64,000 nucleotides of DNA from NCBI RefSeq assembly GCF_026781265.1, contig NZ_JAKUVC010000001.1:62001-126000 (forward strand). Direction: 5' to 3'. The translations under genes were made by a program, and so were the position numbers. Shown here piece after piece: positions 1 through 9,365 of this stretch (positions are counted from its first letter, which is position 1; each line of letters starts with the position of its first letter). The notes beneath the pieces are model-generated. The model was not told the origin of the DNA and did not search any database. It worked only from the letters and a program-made list of their open reading frames with translations. Origin of the DNA: Streptococcus sanguinis (GTDB taxonomy: Bacteria > Bacillota > Bacilli > Lactobacillales > Streptococcaceae).

Positions 1-965
1 AAATAATCATTTCTGTCTAATCCAACTCGCTCAATTAAATCTCTTCTAACAACCCTTCTCTCCAGAGGGAAATTATACAACATTTTGATAATGTATGGGT
101 AACGTTTGGTATTCCAAAAGTTAATTAACATATCTTGTGTAAAAATTGTCCCCCTCCCGCAATACTGAAGAAAGGCCTCTAGTGAAATGAAAGTGTTTAT
201 ATTAATCACTTCTACAACCGTACAAATAGAGGTTGCAACAGCGGAATATTCTGCCACCCTCCCAGCTTCAGCAGTTCTATATATAACAACTAAATCTCCC
301 GGCAACATCTGCTGAACATCAAACATTCTAGTTAAATAGATCTTTTCACCCGTATTCGTAAATGATAGGTCTTCGACAATGTGCTCTCGCTCTGTATTTA
401 ATCTAGAATATGGAAATAATTTTGTATGAAAATCAGGCCAAATTCCTAGTAAATGCTTCTGAGAATCTGTGTTCAGGTTAATTCTTGGAAAATCTTTGTA
501 GATATTATTAAAGACCGTCAGATTTTTATAATAAACTGACTCCCCATTATTCTTGTTTCCCCATTGACGAAAACCAAATTTCTCAAAAAGATTAATTAAA
601 CCTGTCTGTTTAGGAAACAAAGTAACATAAGTAAAATCATGACCATCATTCAACATTTTTCTTAAGATAATGCTTAAGAAACGCTGTCCAAGAACAGTGC
701 CATGAGAATCAATTTTAAAGGTTCCAATTTTTAAACGGCGTCGCATATCAAAAGAAGGAGTAATGCTATCATCAGCCTCCTCTTCATCTTTAAGATATAA
801 AAATCCTAATAATTGATTGTTATCCACCAAAACATAGGCGTCTTCTCCACTTTTTCTACTAAGCCAAGAATTAAATCCAGGGTAATCATCCCTTAGAGAA
901 TCAAAAAAAGGATTTTCAAAATCAAGATGACCAATCTTAACTTTTTGAATCACATCATTTTCCAT
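1..965 (-). CDS. GNAT-family N-acetyltransferase with PUA/ASCH-like C-terminal part (3' end outside window)
   Basis: An open frame of 321 codons begins at an ATG at 965, preceded by GGAGGCAG, and runs off the left edge. Residues about 40-140 look like a GNAT fold: a VLVDNNQLLGFLYL strand pair, a helix after LGQRFLS that fits the acetyl-CoA loop, then a TGLINLFEKFGF motif typical of the C-terminal GNAT half. The second half (GDLVVIYRT, SAVATSICTVVEV) resembles a PUA/ASCH nucleic-acid-binding fold. Similar GNAT-PUA proteins occur in mobile elements; the acetyl acceptor is unknown. It lies just downstream of the mating-channel genes on the same strand, in the place of the last transfer-module gene of ICESt3-like elements. 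The family call is from motif reading only. Confidence 0.7.
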   Translation of the reverse strand, partial: MENDVIQKVKIGHLDFENPFFDSLRDDYPGFNSWLSRKSGEDAYVLVDNNQLLGFLYLKDEEEADDSITPSFDMRRRLKIGTFKIDSHGTVLGQRFLSIILRKMLNDGHDFTYVTLFPKQTGLINLFEKFGFRQWGNKNNGESVYYKNLTVFNNIYKDFPRINLNTDSQKHLLGIWPDFHTKLFPYSRLNTEREHIVEDLSFTNTGEKIYLTRMFDVQQMLPGDLVVIYRTAEAGRVAEYSAVATSICTVVEVININTFISLEAFLQYCGRGTIFTQDMLINFWNTKRYPYIIKMLYNFPLERRVVRRDLIERVGLDRNDY

Positions 966-1028
966 AATCTGCCTCCAAAAATTGATATAACTCATTATAC
1001 CATAAATCTGTTGTTCCCGTTCGAAAAA

Positions 1029-2102
1029 TTAATGTCCATCCACATACCAGAGCTGTTTAGCTGTATTGGTATCAATTACCCTATAGGCTACAGTCATTGT
1101 GGGTACGCCTATTACATTCATTTCTGAAATCAAGATAGAGCCATCACTCTTAACTTCCTCACAGAAAGCCACATGACCATAGGTTGGATCAGATCCTGCC
1201 TGACCTTGTACAAAGGAGACCGCCGTATGTTTCTTGGGCGTATGACTGACACTATAGCCAGTTTTCTGCGCCCACTGACCACCGTTCCCCATATAGGAAT
1301 CAAACTGAACGCCAAGCTGTTTGGCTCGATTATATACATACCAAGTACACTGACCAGCTGGGTACGAGTTGCTGCCCTCGTAAGCATGACCATCATACTG
1401 GCTGATATGCCCCCAGCCCTCTGGGATAGCAGTTAAACTTGCTCCCGTGTTATTATCCTGATTAAAGGTCGCCTGACCGTCTTTCAGAATATCATAGATA
1501 ATCTCTGCCCATTGTTCAATATCACTGACTTTGGTTTGAGAATCGCTAATAGCCACCCCTTCATAATACTGAGACCAATCGCGAGCTGCCTGTTTTGGAT
1601 CCATACTGGAAGCTACTTTCTCAGTTACCTGAGCATAGGAGCTGGTCAACTCTGTACTCATAAGATCTAGTTGGATATTTTTCTCTAGCTTTTTTTCCTT
1701 AGCCTGAGCCCAGCGGTCGCCATTAATAGTAGAACTCCACCCAGACCACTGATAGAAACCAGCAACGCCTCCACTAGGATTCACCGCCTTGTAATCAAAG
1801 CCGCATTCCCGATAGGCTACCGCTAGGCTGCCGCTTGCTCCCTGGAGGGTGAAGTGGTGCTGATTCATCAACCGACTTGCAAAGTCAAGAGCGGTCTGAG
1901 CCTTTTCCTCACTCAACTGGTGACCCGTCTTTTCTGTAAATTTCTGTGTAAAACTTGCAGCAGAAATTGAAATTCCCCCAGAGGTAGCTGAATAAGTCTT
2001 AGACGAAACTGTACCGCCTCCCACCATTACTAGCAACATGAAAGAAAGAAAAAGAGCCGACAGAGTTCCCGCTCCAATCAGTCCTCGTTTGAGTGCTTTC
2101 AT
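1029..2102 (-). CDS. Conjugation cell-wall hydrolase: lysozyme-like plus CHAP domains (VirB1-like)
   Basis: A 357-residue protein that probably opens local peptidoglycan so the mating channel can be built. An N-terminal membrane segment (about residues 8-30) anchors it outside the cell. Residues about 50-215 form a phage-lysozyme/SLT-like domain, with AYRECGFDYKAVNPSGG around the expected catalytic glutamate. Residues about 240-357 form a CHAP amidase/endopeptidase domain with the nucleophile in AGQCTWYVYNRA and the histidine in YGHVAFCEEV. It follows the VirB6-like gene by 3 bases. It corresponds by position and domain type to Tn916 Orf14, which carries an NlpC/P60 domain instead of CHAP. 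It ends 63 bases before the GNAT gene. Confidence 0.88.
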   Translation of the reverse strand: MKALKRGLIGAGTLSALFLSFMLLVMVGGGTVSSKTYSATSGGISISAASFTQKFTEKTGHQLSEEKAQTALDFASRLMNQHHFTLQGASGSLAVAYRECGFDYKAVNPSGGVAGFYQWSGWSSTINGDRWAQAKEKKLEKNIQLDLMSTELTSSYAQVTEKVASSMDPKQAARDWSQYYEGVAISDSQTKVSDIEQWAEIIYDILKDGQATFNQDNNTGASLTAIPEGWGHISQYDGHAYEGSNSYPAGQCTWYVYNRAKQLGVQFDSYMGNGGQWAQKTGYSVSHTPKKHTAVSFVQGQAGSDPTYGHVAFCEEVKSDGSILISEMNVIGVPTMTVAYRVIDTNTAKQLWYVDGH

Positions 2103-2105
2103 TGC

Positions 2106-4502
2106 TTAATTGTTCCCCTTTCTAAACAAATCATCAGCTGGATTCATATCTTTCAATCGCTCCTTTCGAAATTCTCTTTTCAAGCCTCTTACAGCTAAGC
2201 GATTTTTCAAGATGTTTTGGAATGAAGGTTTGGTTCCTTTTTGTTTTTCTTCCCGGAACCGTTCAAATTCTTCCGCTTCCGCCTGGCGTTTCTCCTTGCG
2301 TTCCAAGCGCTCCAGGCGACGGCTTTGCCGCTTTTCAAAGCTCTGCTGAACTGGCGTACCTGTGTCCCCAGCCAAATCATGGATTTTAGAACGTAGGCGC
2401 TCTGCTTTTGGTATCGTAAAGAAATGGCTAAGGTTGTCTTTACTGTCCTTTAGACGTTGTTTAAAGTCTTCTCTGGACTGTTGAGCTGCTTCCTTATCCA
2501 GACTCGGTCCAACCCCATAACGTAAACGGTCATAAAGACCTACAGCGCCGTTTTTACCTACTTTCAATAGTGTCCGAATAGATTTTCCAGCCATGGCTAA
2601 CCGAGCCGCGGGAATAGATTTTGCGGTTGCTACACCCGCTCCTCCCCGTTGCAACATTCGAGTAGGAAATAAAGGGCCATTCTTTCCAAACATATGTGGT
2701 ATAGAGAAGCTCTCAAAGCCAGATTGAGCTTTCTGAGCCAGCTCTTTAGCAGACAGGGTTCCTCTGACAAAAAGATTGCCTAAGAGATAGCGCAGTTTAA
2801 AGATAATAATCCAGACTAAGCCTTGGATAATAGCCACCCAAAAGTACACCTTGGTCATTCCGCCAGATACTCCCTCAATCAAGCTATTAACAAAGAGGAA
2901 GGCCCGGATAAAGAATAGACCGAGTGAGCCCACAAGCACAAACTGAAAGAGTTTCTTCCCCGCATTGCTTAAGACCTGCTCACAGCTTGGAATCATGGCG
3001 ATAAAGAGCAGGAGCACCAGGAAAACGAGAAGAAAAATCGCTAAGTAACGGAAAACAAAGGAAATCAACCCAATCACAATTAAGGCAAAACCTACCACAA
3101 CCGCCTTCACTAGAGAAGCTAGAGCCGTGAAAAACTTAATCCCCATGGCATCAAAAGATAATTGTTCAATATCTTTATTCTTTTGAGCAAACTTCTCAAC
3201 CTTTCCTTGTTCTCCTTTAGATTCAAATAAGTCTATTACCTTATCTTCCGGAATATTGGTAATCTCTTGGTCTTTTAACTTATCGGCTTTAAAGTTCATC
3301 GCTAGGAAAGGACGATAGACCAACTGGTCGAAAATTGCTTCCTTAATCTTTGTTAGATTATCACCAGATTTTCCCTGAATGCTCTTACTTGCCTCACTAT
3401 CATCCAGCTGATCAAAGCCTTGAATCGCTATCCTAGTGATGTCCTGACCCATACCGTCTACGGCTTTGACAATCTTAGAAAGGTTATAAGTGGCTGTCAC
3501 CTGACTATTCCCATAGTTCAGAGGTAAACCGTTATGTTGATAGAGGAAGAGGGCAAAGAACCAAACCAAGATAAAACGAAAGGCTCGAATAGGGAATTTT
3601 CTGGTCTTGAAAAATTCCATGATTCCCCACATTACAGCCACTCCATAAACCAAATAGCGGAACTCTACCATAAAGGTATTAAAGAAGTTGGCCGAAAAAT
3701 TCACCACCTTATCCAACTCCCTATACGTATTGGCCGAGAAGACCTGCTCCAGTACAATAATCGTTAGGCAGTAAATAGCCTTGGTCAAGAAAAAAATCCC
3801 CTGACTGATGGCATTAACAGCCTTGGGCCAAATATCATCCGCATTGAAGAAGCCACCCTCCACATAAATATAAGAAGTCAATTTGGACATATCTCCCGGA
3901 TTCTGACTTTCTCTTGCCTTTTGTAGGTAGGCCTGCACTTCCTCTCGATTCTTAGCCTCTTCCAATTTAGCAGTTGCTTGCTCATTGTAGTTATTCTGAG
4001 TTGTTTTCAACCCCTGAATCTGCTGCGTATTCTCCTCAGATTGGTGTTCCTGAACATACTGATTGATTTCCTGAGTATCTTTACCAGCTTGCTTCAGTTC
4101 TTTTGTTGTTGGGCTTTCCTTTTCCAAAACTGCATCAACTTTCTTAGCCTTCTCCTCGATGGACTGATATTCTTTATCTTTAGAAAGTTTCTTCTCGTCT
4201 TTCTTTTTCTTATCCTGTTTTTCTTTTTTATACTGTGCTTCCCTAGATTTTGCTTCTTGAACATTAGGAGGAGTATAACCAGAACTCTCTTTTGGAGAGA
4301 GATCCTGAATTGTGTTAGCAGCTGTATTATAACCATTGGCTCCTGGTTGAGGTGCCCCAGTGTTTGCACTAGAGGCTGGGGGATTTGTATTGTAACCATT
4401 GGCTCCCGGCTGAGGAACTGTTGAATCTGCTACAACAGCAACTGGCAGCCAACTAAATAGAAATAAACTGAGCAAAATCAACCGTTTCAGAAATTTCAAC
4501 AT
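2106..4502 (-). CDS. VirB6/Orf15-like multi-spanning mating-channel protein
   Basis: A 798-residue membrane protein expected to form the inner-membrane part of the conjugative channel. It has a cleavable-looking signal peptide, then a low-complexity extracytoplasmic part with the decapeptide PQPGANGYNT present twice and a Lys/Glu-rich coiled-coil stretch (about residues 70-200). Several hydrophobic segments follow between about 225 and 590, and a long basic cytoplasmic tail ends the protein. Size, membrane layout and position between the VirB4 ATPase and the cell-wall hydrolase match Tn916 Orf15. Its ATG overlaps the stop of the VirB4 gene (TAATG), so translation is probably coupled. Confidence 0.85.
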   Translation of the reverse strand: MLKFLKRLILLSLFLFSWLPVAVVADSTVPQPGANGYNTNPPASSANTGAPQPGANGYNTAANTIQDLSPKESSGYTPPNVQEAKSREAQYKKEKQDKKKKDEKKLSKDKEYQSIEEKAKKVDAVLEKESPTTKELKQAGKDTQEINQYVQEHQSEENTQQIQGLKTTQNNYNEQATAKLEEAKNREEVQAYLQKARESQNPGDMSKLTSYIYVEGGFFNADDIWPKAVNAISQGIFFLTKAIYCLTIIVLEQVFSANTYRELDKVVNFSANFFNTFMVEFRYLVYGVAVMWGIMEFFKTRKFPIRAFRFILVWFFALFLYQHNGLPLNYGNSQVTATYNLSKIVKAVDGMGQDITRIAIQGFDQLDDSEASKSIQGKSGDNLTKIKEAIFDQLVYRPFLAMNFKADKLKDQEITNIPEDKVIDLFESKGEQGKVEKFAQKNKDIEQLSFDAMGIKFFTALASLVKAVVVGFALIVIGLISFVFRYLAIFLLVFLVLLLFIAMIPSCEQVLSNAGKKLFQFVLVGSLGLFFIRAFLFVNSLIEGVSGGMTKVYFWVAIIQGLVWIIIFKLRYLLGNLFVRGTLSAKELAQKAQSGFESFSIPHMFGKNGPLFPTRMLQRGGAGVATAKSIPAARLAMAGKSIRTLLKVGKNGAVGLYDRLRYGVGPSLDKEAAQQSREDFKQRLKDSKDNLSHFFTIPKAERLRSKIHDLAGDTGTPVQQSFEKRQSRRLERLERKEKRQAEAEEFERFREEKQKGTKPSFQNILKNRLAVRGLKREFRKERLKDMNPADDLFRKGNN

Positions 4503-7009
4503 TAAGTACCTTCCTTTTGTTTTTCTTGTTTGCGAACCGTCTCAAACAGCTTACTCATTTCTGGGAAGTACAGCCCATCTACTGTGATTCGCTCCACACG
4601 GCCAGAAGTGTCTTTCATAAGACACTGGCCTTTGGTCATGTTATCAAACCAGGCCTTGCTGTCATCTGTCACTTCCACTTTCAAACGACGGAGAATCTTC
4701 TCTGCAGAACCTTCTGCATCATTATGGAAACACAGATAAGTCCCAAAAGCAGAAGCTTCTCCATCCGACCGATTAGAATCCTCCGGCAGCTGGGAGGTAA
4801 AGACGAAAAAGCAGTTTTGAGAACGGCCCATCCGCTTAATACGGTCCTGTAGGCCACGACCAGAAGCTGTAACACTAAGGACCCAAGCCTCATCCTGGCC
4901 GATAACAGTTTTTGTGCCATAGTCCTGCTCACCGAATTTCAAACAGTAGTCGCCCAAAGCATACATCACTGCCATAGCTTTCCTATTTTGAAGGGTCAGT
5001 TCTGCGTGTTCATCCGCTGGCAAATCCAGATAGGCAATTTCAAGAATGGTATTGCGAGCAGTCAAATCAACAGCAGGATTGGTACCATCTGAAAAGACTA
5101 GACTCAAAACAGAAGCTGTCACTTTTTCTAATAAGTTTTCAGCTGTCTCCCGGACCTTATCAAATTCTGACTTCATCAGTTCCTGAATAACAGATAGAGT
5201 TCCGACTTTTTCTCCATTGGCTCGTTTGGTCGCATAAATCCGAATCATCTTGGATAGTTCCGTTTCAAACTTATCCTTGCCGTCCAGGGGCATAAATTCA
5301 TTAATCATGGAGAGAATTAAATCTTTTGCTTGCTCACCACTCAAAAAGACCAGCGGATCCAACACACCATGATTTTCAGACTTTGTATAGTCCAAAGTAA
5401 CAAAATGGATACTACGGATATAATCCTGTAATTCTGAACAACTATCCTTTTCTTCCAGTTCACGGAGAAGTTTATTGTACCAATATCGCTTCTCCATTTT
5501 GGGATCGATGTAAAGCGTCTGGCAGTTCAAGAGACTTGCATAGAAAAAGATTTTAGAAATCGCAAAAGTTTTACCAATCCCTGTATCACCAGTTACAGAA
5601 ATATGAGGATTGTCTGTATTCTTTCCTTCCACCTTTTCATTAGCTTGTAGAATATCGACCAAAACTGGTTTATCACAGGCTGCCAAAGCTTTCTCAAATC
5701 TTGAATTCCAGCTTAAAATCTGGTTATCAATCATCCCAAAATAGAAACCAACTTCCTGACCGACCTTTTGACTGACAAAAAAGAGGTCTTCTGCAAAAGC
5801 AGCCACCTCTGATGTTTGGATAAAGTTTTTATCTTCCAGTTCTAATGTTTCACCAAATCGATTTTTAGCAAACAGGTAGAGCTGATAGGGAGTAGCACGT
5901 GAAAGGCTGACTTTATCCCCTTTCATCTTCTCCATCAGGAGATTAATTTTTTGTTTAAGTACTTGCGGATCAGCATCTGATACAACCATGGTCTGCAAAT
6001 AGTTGAGGATAGGAGTTCCTTCATCTATTTTCTGTTCAATATCTTCCACAAGATATTTACTTTGGGCCACAGACTTTTTTTGGACGCTGTCTGCTTCTAG
6101 GGATTCTGTCTGAGCCCCTTTGAGTTTCAACCGGGTATTCCTAGCCTTGGTTCGAACATTATTAAAAGGCAGGCCTTTGACTCTGGCAAACTTTGACTTA
6201 GTCCAGACCTCCACCGGAAAGCCTAAAGACTGTACCCGTTCAATCAAATGCAGATAGCTTGCATTTTCTGGCTTATAGGCTACCGGAAGAAACGCCACAT
6301 ACTGCGAACCTTCTTCATTGAGTAGTTCCAAGGCATTGATTTTTTCAAAATCAATCGTCTTATCCCCCAAATTGTCCATCCAGTTCTCAACCAGATTGAT
6401 TTCATATTCCTGATCCACATTCAAAGAATGCAGGTAGGAATAACGATTGACAAAAATTGTCTCTCTGGTCGTCAGTCGGCGACAATCTAACAGAGACAGG
6501 TCTTCCTCCAGTTTTTCTCGCTGGCGCTCATACTTCTTTTCCCACCCCTCCAGGACATCTTTTTGAAATCCAAATCCCTCTGCTAATTTTTCAGCTGTAT
6601 GATTAATGGAATCCTGGATTACCTCTTTCAAGTCCACAGAGATATTGAAAGATTTTAGAGGCAGGGAAATGAAATAGTGATAATCGCATAGTTCCCGATT
6701 CATCAAGTAATTATAGGACTTTTCAAGGACTGAGAAAGCCATCTCCTCTGTGTCCTCCGCAAACCTTTCAGACAGTTCCCGAAATTTTCCAAGCAGGTCC
6801 TTTGGAAACGGTAGCATAGCAATATCAAAATCACCGTAGGGCTTTATATCACCTAACCAGCTTTCTACAGTCGCTTTAAATTTCTCTTTTTTCGTAAAAG
6901 CAACCGGATTCATCACCTCCGGCTCTACTTCATAAAGCGCAAAAACCGAGCCATCTTTTTTCAAAATCAGGTTGTCTACAATGTCCACAATTTGATTATC
7001 TAATTTCAC
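4502..7009 (-). CDS. VirB4-family conjugation ATPase (Tn916 Orf16-like)
   Basis: An 835-residue cytoplasmic ATPase that powers assembly or transport through the type IV secretion channel. The N-terminal half is the VirB4/TraC adaptor region. The C-terminal half is a RecA-like ATPase with Walker A VTGDTGIGKTFA (about residue 475) and a Walker B/DEAW-type motif in TVIGQDEAWVLS (about residue 715). A typical VirB4 sequence follows it (GRGLQDRIKRMGRSQNCFFV). Length agrees with Tn916 Orf16. It overlaps the TcpE-like gene by 14 bases at its start and the VirB6-like gene by one base at its end, as expected in a tightly coupled transfer operon. Confidence 0.93.
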   Translation of the reverse strand: MKLDNQIVDIVDNLILKKDGSVFALYEVEPEVMNPVAFTKKEKFKATVESWLGDIKPYGDFDIAMLPFPKDLLGKFRELSERFAEDTEEMAFSVLEKSYNYLMNRELCDYHYFISLPLKSFNISVDLKEVIQDSINHTAEKLAEGFGFQKDVLEGWEKKYERQREKLEEDLSLLDCRRLTTRETIFVNRYSYLHSLNVDQEYEINLVENWMDNLGDKTIDFEKINALELLNEEGSQYVAFLPVAYKPENASYLHLIERVQSLGFPVEVWTKSKFARVKGLPFNNVRTKARNTRLKLKGAQTESLEADSVQKKSVAQSKYLVEDIEQKIDEGTPILNYLQTMVVSDADPQVLKQKINLLMEKMKGDKVSLSRATPYQLYLFAKNRFGETLELEDKNFIQTSEVAAFAEDLFFVSQKVGQEVGFYFGMIDNQILSWNSRFEKALAACDKPVLVDILQANEKVEGKNTDNPHISVTGDTGIGKTFAISKIFFYASLLNCQTLYIDPKMEKRYWYNKLLRELEEKDSCSELQDYIRSIHFVTLDYTKSENHGVLDPLVFLSGEQAKDLILSMINEFMPLDGKDKFETELSKMIRIYATKRANGEKVGTLSVIQELMKSEFDKVRETAENLLEKVTASVLSLVFSDGTNPAVDLTARNTILEIAYLDLPADEHAELTLQNRKAMAVMYALGDYCLKFGEQDYGTKTVIGQDEAWVLSVTASGRGLQDRIKRMGRSQNCFFVFTSQLPEDSNRSDGEASAFGTYLCFHNDAEGSAEKILRRLKVEVTDDSKAWFDNMTKGQCLMKDTSGRVERITVDGLYFPEMSKLFETVRKQEKQKEGT

Positions 7010-7424
7010 TTTTTTTCTTCCCCTCTTTCCTTAAAATACATGATGGCTTGTAGTAAAGCAAACCATCATTAATCACTTGTTTTTTTCGTTTCCTACCGTA
7101 ACTCCAGTAAAAGCAAATATAATCCTTTAAAAATCGATAAACTCCCTGCTGCTCAATCGTAAAATCAGCCATCAGAATTCCTAGCAACCACAGGGGCATT
7201 ACCCCAACTCCTAGCCAAAAAAGTAAAGGAATGGGAATAATCTTCATGACAATTTCTGTTATCAACCAATAGTAAAGCAAAAATAAAAAAGCAGTCCAGC
7301 CAAAGGTAGCCAATTTAACGGCATTAGGAAGAGAATATTTATCAGAAATTTTCTGAATCCAGGTCGGCTGCATAAAAGCAGATCTGTAGTGATAAACTCG
7401 TTTATCTTTCTTTTCCTCGGCCAT
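6996..7424 (-). CDS. TcpE-family conjugal transfer membrane protein (Tn916 Orf17-like)
   Basis: A 142-residue protein with two closely spaced membrane segments (about residues 40-62 and 66-88), flanked by a positively charged N-terminus and a C-terminal cytoplasmic part rich in aromatic and basic residues. The start region VYHYRSAFMQPTWIQKI and the layout fit the TcpE family, a VirB3-like partner that works next to the VirB4 ATPase. The gene overlaps the ATPase gene by 14 bases. The family assignment rests on size, topology and position as well as sequence look. Confidence 0.8.
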   Translation of the reverse strand: MAEEKKDKRVYHYRSAFMQPTWIQKISDKYSLPNAVKLATFGWTAFLFLLYYWLITEIVMKIIPIPLLFWLGVGVMPLWLLGILMADFTIEQQGVYRFLKDYICFYWSYGRKRKKQVINDGLLYYKPSCILRKEGKKKSEIR

Positions 7425-7427
7425 ACT

Positions 7428-7661
7428 TTAACCTCCCGGTGTCCACAGATTGAACACGAATTGGAAGAATTGGCTAACTTTCGTTAATACTAATTCCGAG
7501 TTTAAGCAACAGAAAGAAATAGCCAATCCAGTTACGATAACTCCAAGGATTTTCCCCGCTGAACGTGAAGTAAAAAAGATAACAATTGCAACCCCCACGG
7601 CAATCCCTATAGCAAGCCACGCTCCATACTCTGTCAACATATATTGAATTGGTGTTTTCAT
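7428..7661 (-). CDS. Small two-TM conjugation protein (TcpD-like position)
   Basis: A 77-residue protein starting at the ATG at 7661, preceded by AAGGAGTATAACTAC; a longer in-frame start lies 51 bases upstream but has no good ribosome site. Two hydrophobic segments (about residues 13-32 and 36-56) make up most of the protein. Small membrane proteins sit at this point between TcpC and TcpE in many elements of this superfamily and are thought to belong to the channel, possibly with a VirB2 or TcpD-like role. Sequence alone does not settle the family. Confidence 0.7.
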   Translation of the reverse strand: MKTPIQYMLTEYGAWLAIGIAVGVAIVIFFTSRSAGKILGVIVTGLAISFCCLNSELVLTKVSQFFQFVFNLWTPGG

Positions 7662-7674
7662 GTAGTTATACTCC

Positions 7675-8631
7675 TTATTTAATTTGTTTTCGATACTTTT
7701 CAGCAATCCCATGCTCTATGCTCTGAACGCGATAAGAATCCGTTTCTTTATCTGCTTTCAAAGACACAACAAAGTTTTCCTGATGTGCCAATTCAAAGGC
7801 GTCCGTCATTGTCACTTGCACAACAGCAACCAGTTTTGTTTCATCCTTATCATCTTGGATAAAATATACATAATCCATGCTTTTCAGCAGATAGCCTTGA
7901 ACTGGCTGAATTTCCTTAGAGAAAGGAGACATCTGGGTTTTATCCCCACTAGTATAAGCTTTGAAAAAGGCCTCCACATATTGTTTAGCTTTCTCAAATT
8001 CTTTCTTGTCATCCTGCTGGTCTTTCAGCCGCAAACCCGATTTCACACCTCTTGCCACATAAGAAGCCTCATTGGTAAAATATGGTAAATCGGACACATA
8101 AAAGCGACCATCTTTCACACCATAGGGAATGGAAACCAAGCCAACGTTTTTTTGCCATTCTTCCCCGACTTTAACCTCGTACTCTACCCGGTAAGTAGCA
8201 AGATTTTCCGTGACCTCAAACAAAGTTGCATTTGTTAGACGACTGTCTGCATTAGCCATTTCACTAGACTTCTCATCCAGTCCTGCAGCATAAAACTTCG
8301 TCAAAGCAAGCCGATTTTCCGCATTATTCTCTGAAAAGTAGAGATTCAAAAAATCAGTCATAAATAGACTGATTTGGTTAGAATAGATTCTGGGATTTTT
8401 TTCTTGAACTTGCTGGATAATTGGCTTTGTTCCCATGGTCCGAATAGCATTGGAAACAATCGTTAAAACAGACAATCCCACAATTCCCACTACAAATCCC
8501 ATCAGTATTCGATTAGCGGCCTTTTGGCTAATTTTTCGCGGTTTTACTTCCACATTTGTTTTTCTTGGCTTTGGAAACTTCACTTGTCGTGCTCTCTGTC
8601 TTAAGTCAGAAAGCCATTGTTTTACATCCAA
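7675..8631 (-). CDS. TcpC-family conjugal transfer protein (Tn916 Orf13-like, VirB8-like)
   Basis: A 318-residue bitopic membrane protein: a basic cytoplasmic N-terminus, one membrane segment (about residues 43-65), and an extracellular part of about 250 residues expected to hold two NTF2-like domains (about 90-200 and 210-318). The pattern FMTDFLNLYFSE followed by YAAGLDEK and VEAFFKAYTSGDKTQM is typical of TcpC. TcpC recruits channel components and is needed for efficient transfer in pCW3 and related elements. It is the first of the channel genes in transcription order. Confidence 0.88.
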   Translation of the reverse strand: MDVKQWLSDLRQRARQVKFPKPRKTNVEVKPRKISQKAANRILMGFVVGIVGLSVLTIVSNAIRTMGTKPIIQQVQEKNPRIYSNQISLFMTDFLNLYFSENNAENRLALTKFYAAGLDEKSSEMANADSRLTNATLFEVTENLATYRVEYEVKVGEEWQKNVGLVSIPYGVKDGRFYVSDLPYFTNEASYVARGVKSGLRLKDQQDDKKEFEKAKQYVEAFFKAYTSGDKTQMSPFSKEIQPVQGYLLKSMDYVYFIQDDKDETKLVAVVQVTMTDAFELAHQENFVVSLKADKETDSYRVQSIEHGIAEKYRKQIK

Positions 8632-8660
8632 TATTTTTCTCCTTTACATTGTTTATTCTG

Positions 8661-8894
8661 CTATACTTCAGATAGGCGAGAAACGAATTCATTATAAGCC
8701 TGAACATCTCCCCGTATAGCATCTGCCTGCTCTTGAGTGAGATAACCGAATTGAACCCATTTCTGCAATTCTCGAAAAGTCCAATACAAGGCCTCTCCAA
8801 ACGATAAATCATCTTCAATCAATTCATCTCTCAGCCAAACACTGTACGGATTTTCTTCTTTTATCCGGTCATGTTGAATGGTATAAATGTTCAT
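8661..8894 (-). CDS. Hypothetical small ICE protein (77 aa)
   Basis: A 77-residue acidic protein with a good ribosome site (GGAGGTTTGAAAT before the ATG at 8894). It is predicted soluble and largely helical (FGEALYWTFRELQKWVQFG, LTQEQADAI). No family was recognised. It sits 3 bases after the preceding 155-residue gene and before tcpC, so it is co-transcribed with the transfer genes. Its function cannot be inferred beyond membership of the ICE operon. Confidence 0.7.
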   Translation of the reverse strand: MNIYTIQHDRIKEENPYSVWLRDELIEDDLSFGEALYWTFRELQKWVQFGYLTQEQADAIRGDVQAYNEFVSRLSEV

Positions 8895-8897
8895 ATT

Positions 8898-9365
8898 TCA
8901 AACCTCCACATAGAAACCTCTGGGAGTGTTCAGCACAACCCCCTCACTGATATAGGTTTGGATAGCAGCCGTCCAGTTGTTGGCTTGGTAAAAGAACATG
9001 ACTACCCTATCCATTTCAACCTCTTTTAACAGATGCTGCATAAGCTCAACTTCGTCTTTGCTCACAAATTCAAAGTTATGAGCCATCACAAAGATAAAGG
9101 ACTTATGAGCTTTGAATAAATACTGGACTAAGTAGTCATCTCCTTCATACCGATTCGCAATCTTCTGTTTTAGAATATAAGCTTCCTGAAGAGACATAAC
9201 TATATCCACTTCCCAATCAGAGAAACCCGAAACAAAAACATTTTCCTCCCGAATCCCTTTTTCTTCCATCCTCTGACGAACCCCCTCAATACTAAACTTC
9301 ATCAGGTCTAACTGACAAAGTTCAGAGCTGGATCCGTCTGCTCGAACTCTTATCGTCGCAATCAT
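8898..9365 (-). CDS. Hypothetical ICE protein (155 aa), possibly ArdA-like
   Basis: A 155-residue soluble protein. Its ATG overlaps the stop codon of the LPD11-like gene (ATGA), which implies coupled translation. The mix of acidic helices and a final strand pair (TYISEGVVLNTPRGFYVEV) is faintly like the C-terminal end of ArdA antirestriction proteins, which occupy a similar place in Tn916 (Orf18). The match is too weak for an assignment. A profile search against ArdA would decide. Confidence 0.65.
   Translation of the reverse strand: MIATIRVRADGSSSELCQLDLMKFSIEGVRQRMEEKGIREENVFVSGFSDWEVDIVMSLQEAYILKQKIANRYEGDDYLVQYLFKAHKSFIFVMAHNFEFVSKDEVELMQHLLKEVEMDRVVMFFYQANNWTAAIQTYISEGVVLNTPRGFYVEV

Noticed and set aside
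4094..4399. Open frames on both strands inside the VirB6-like gene
   Set aside because: They arise from the repetitive Lys/Glu and Pro/Gly coding of the real gene and have no start signals of their own.
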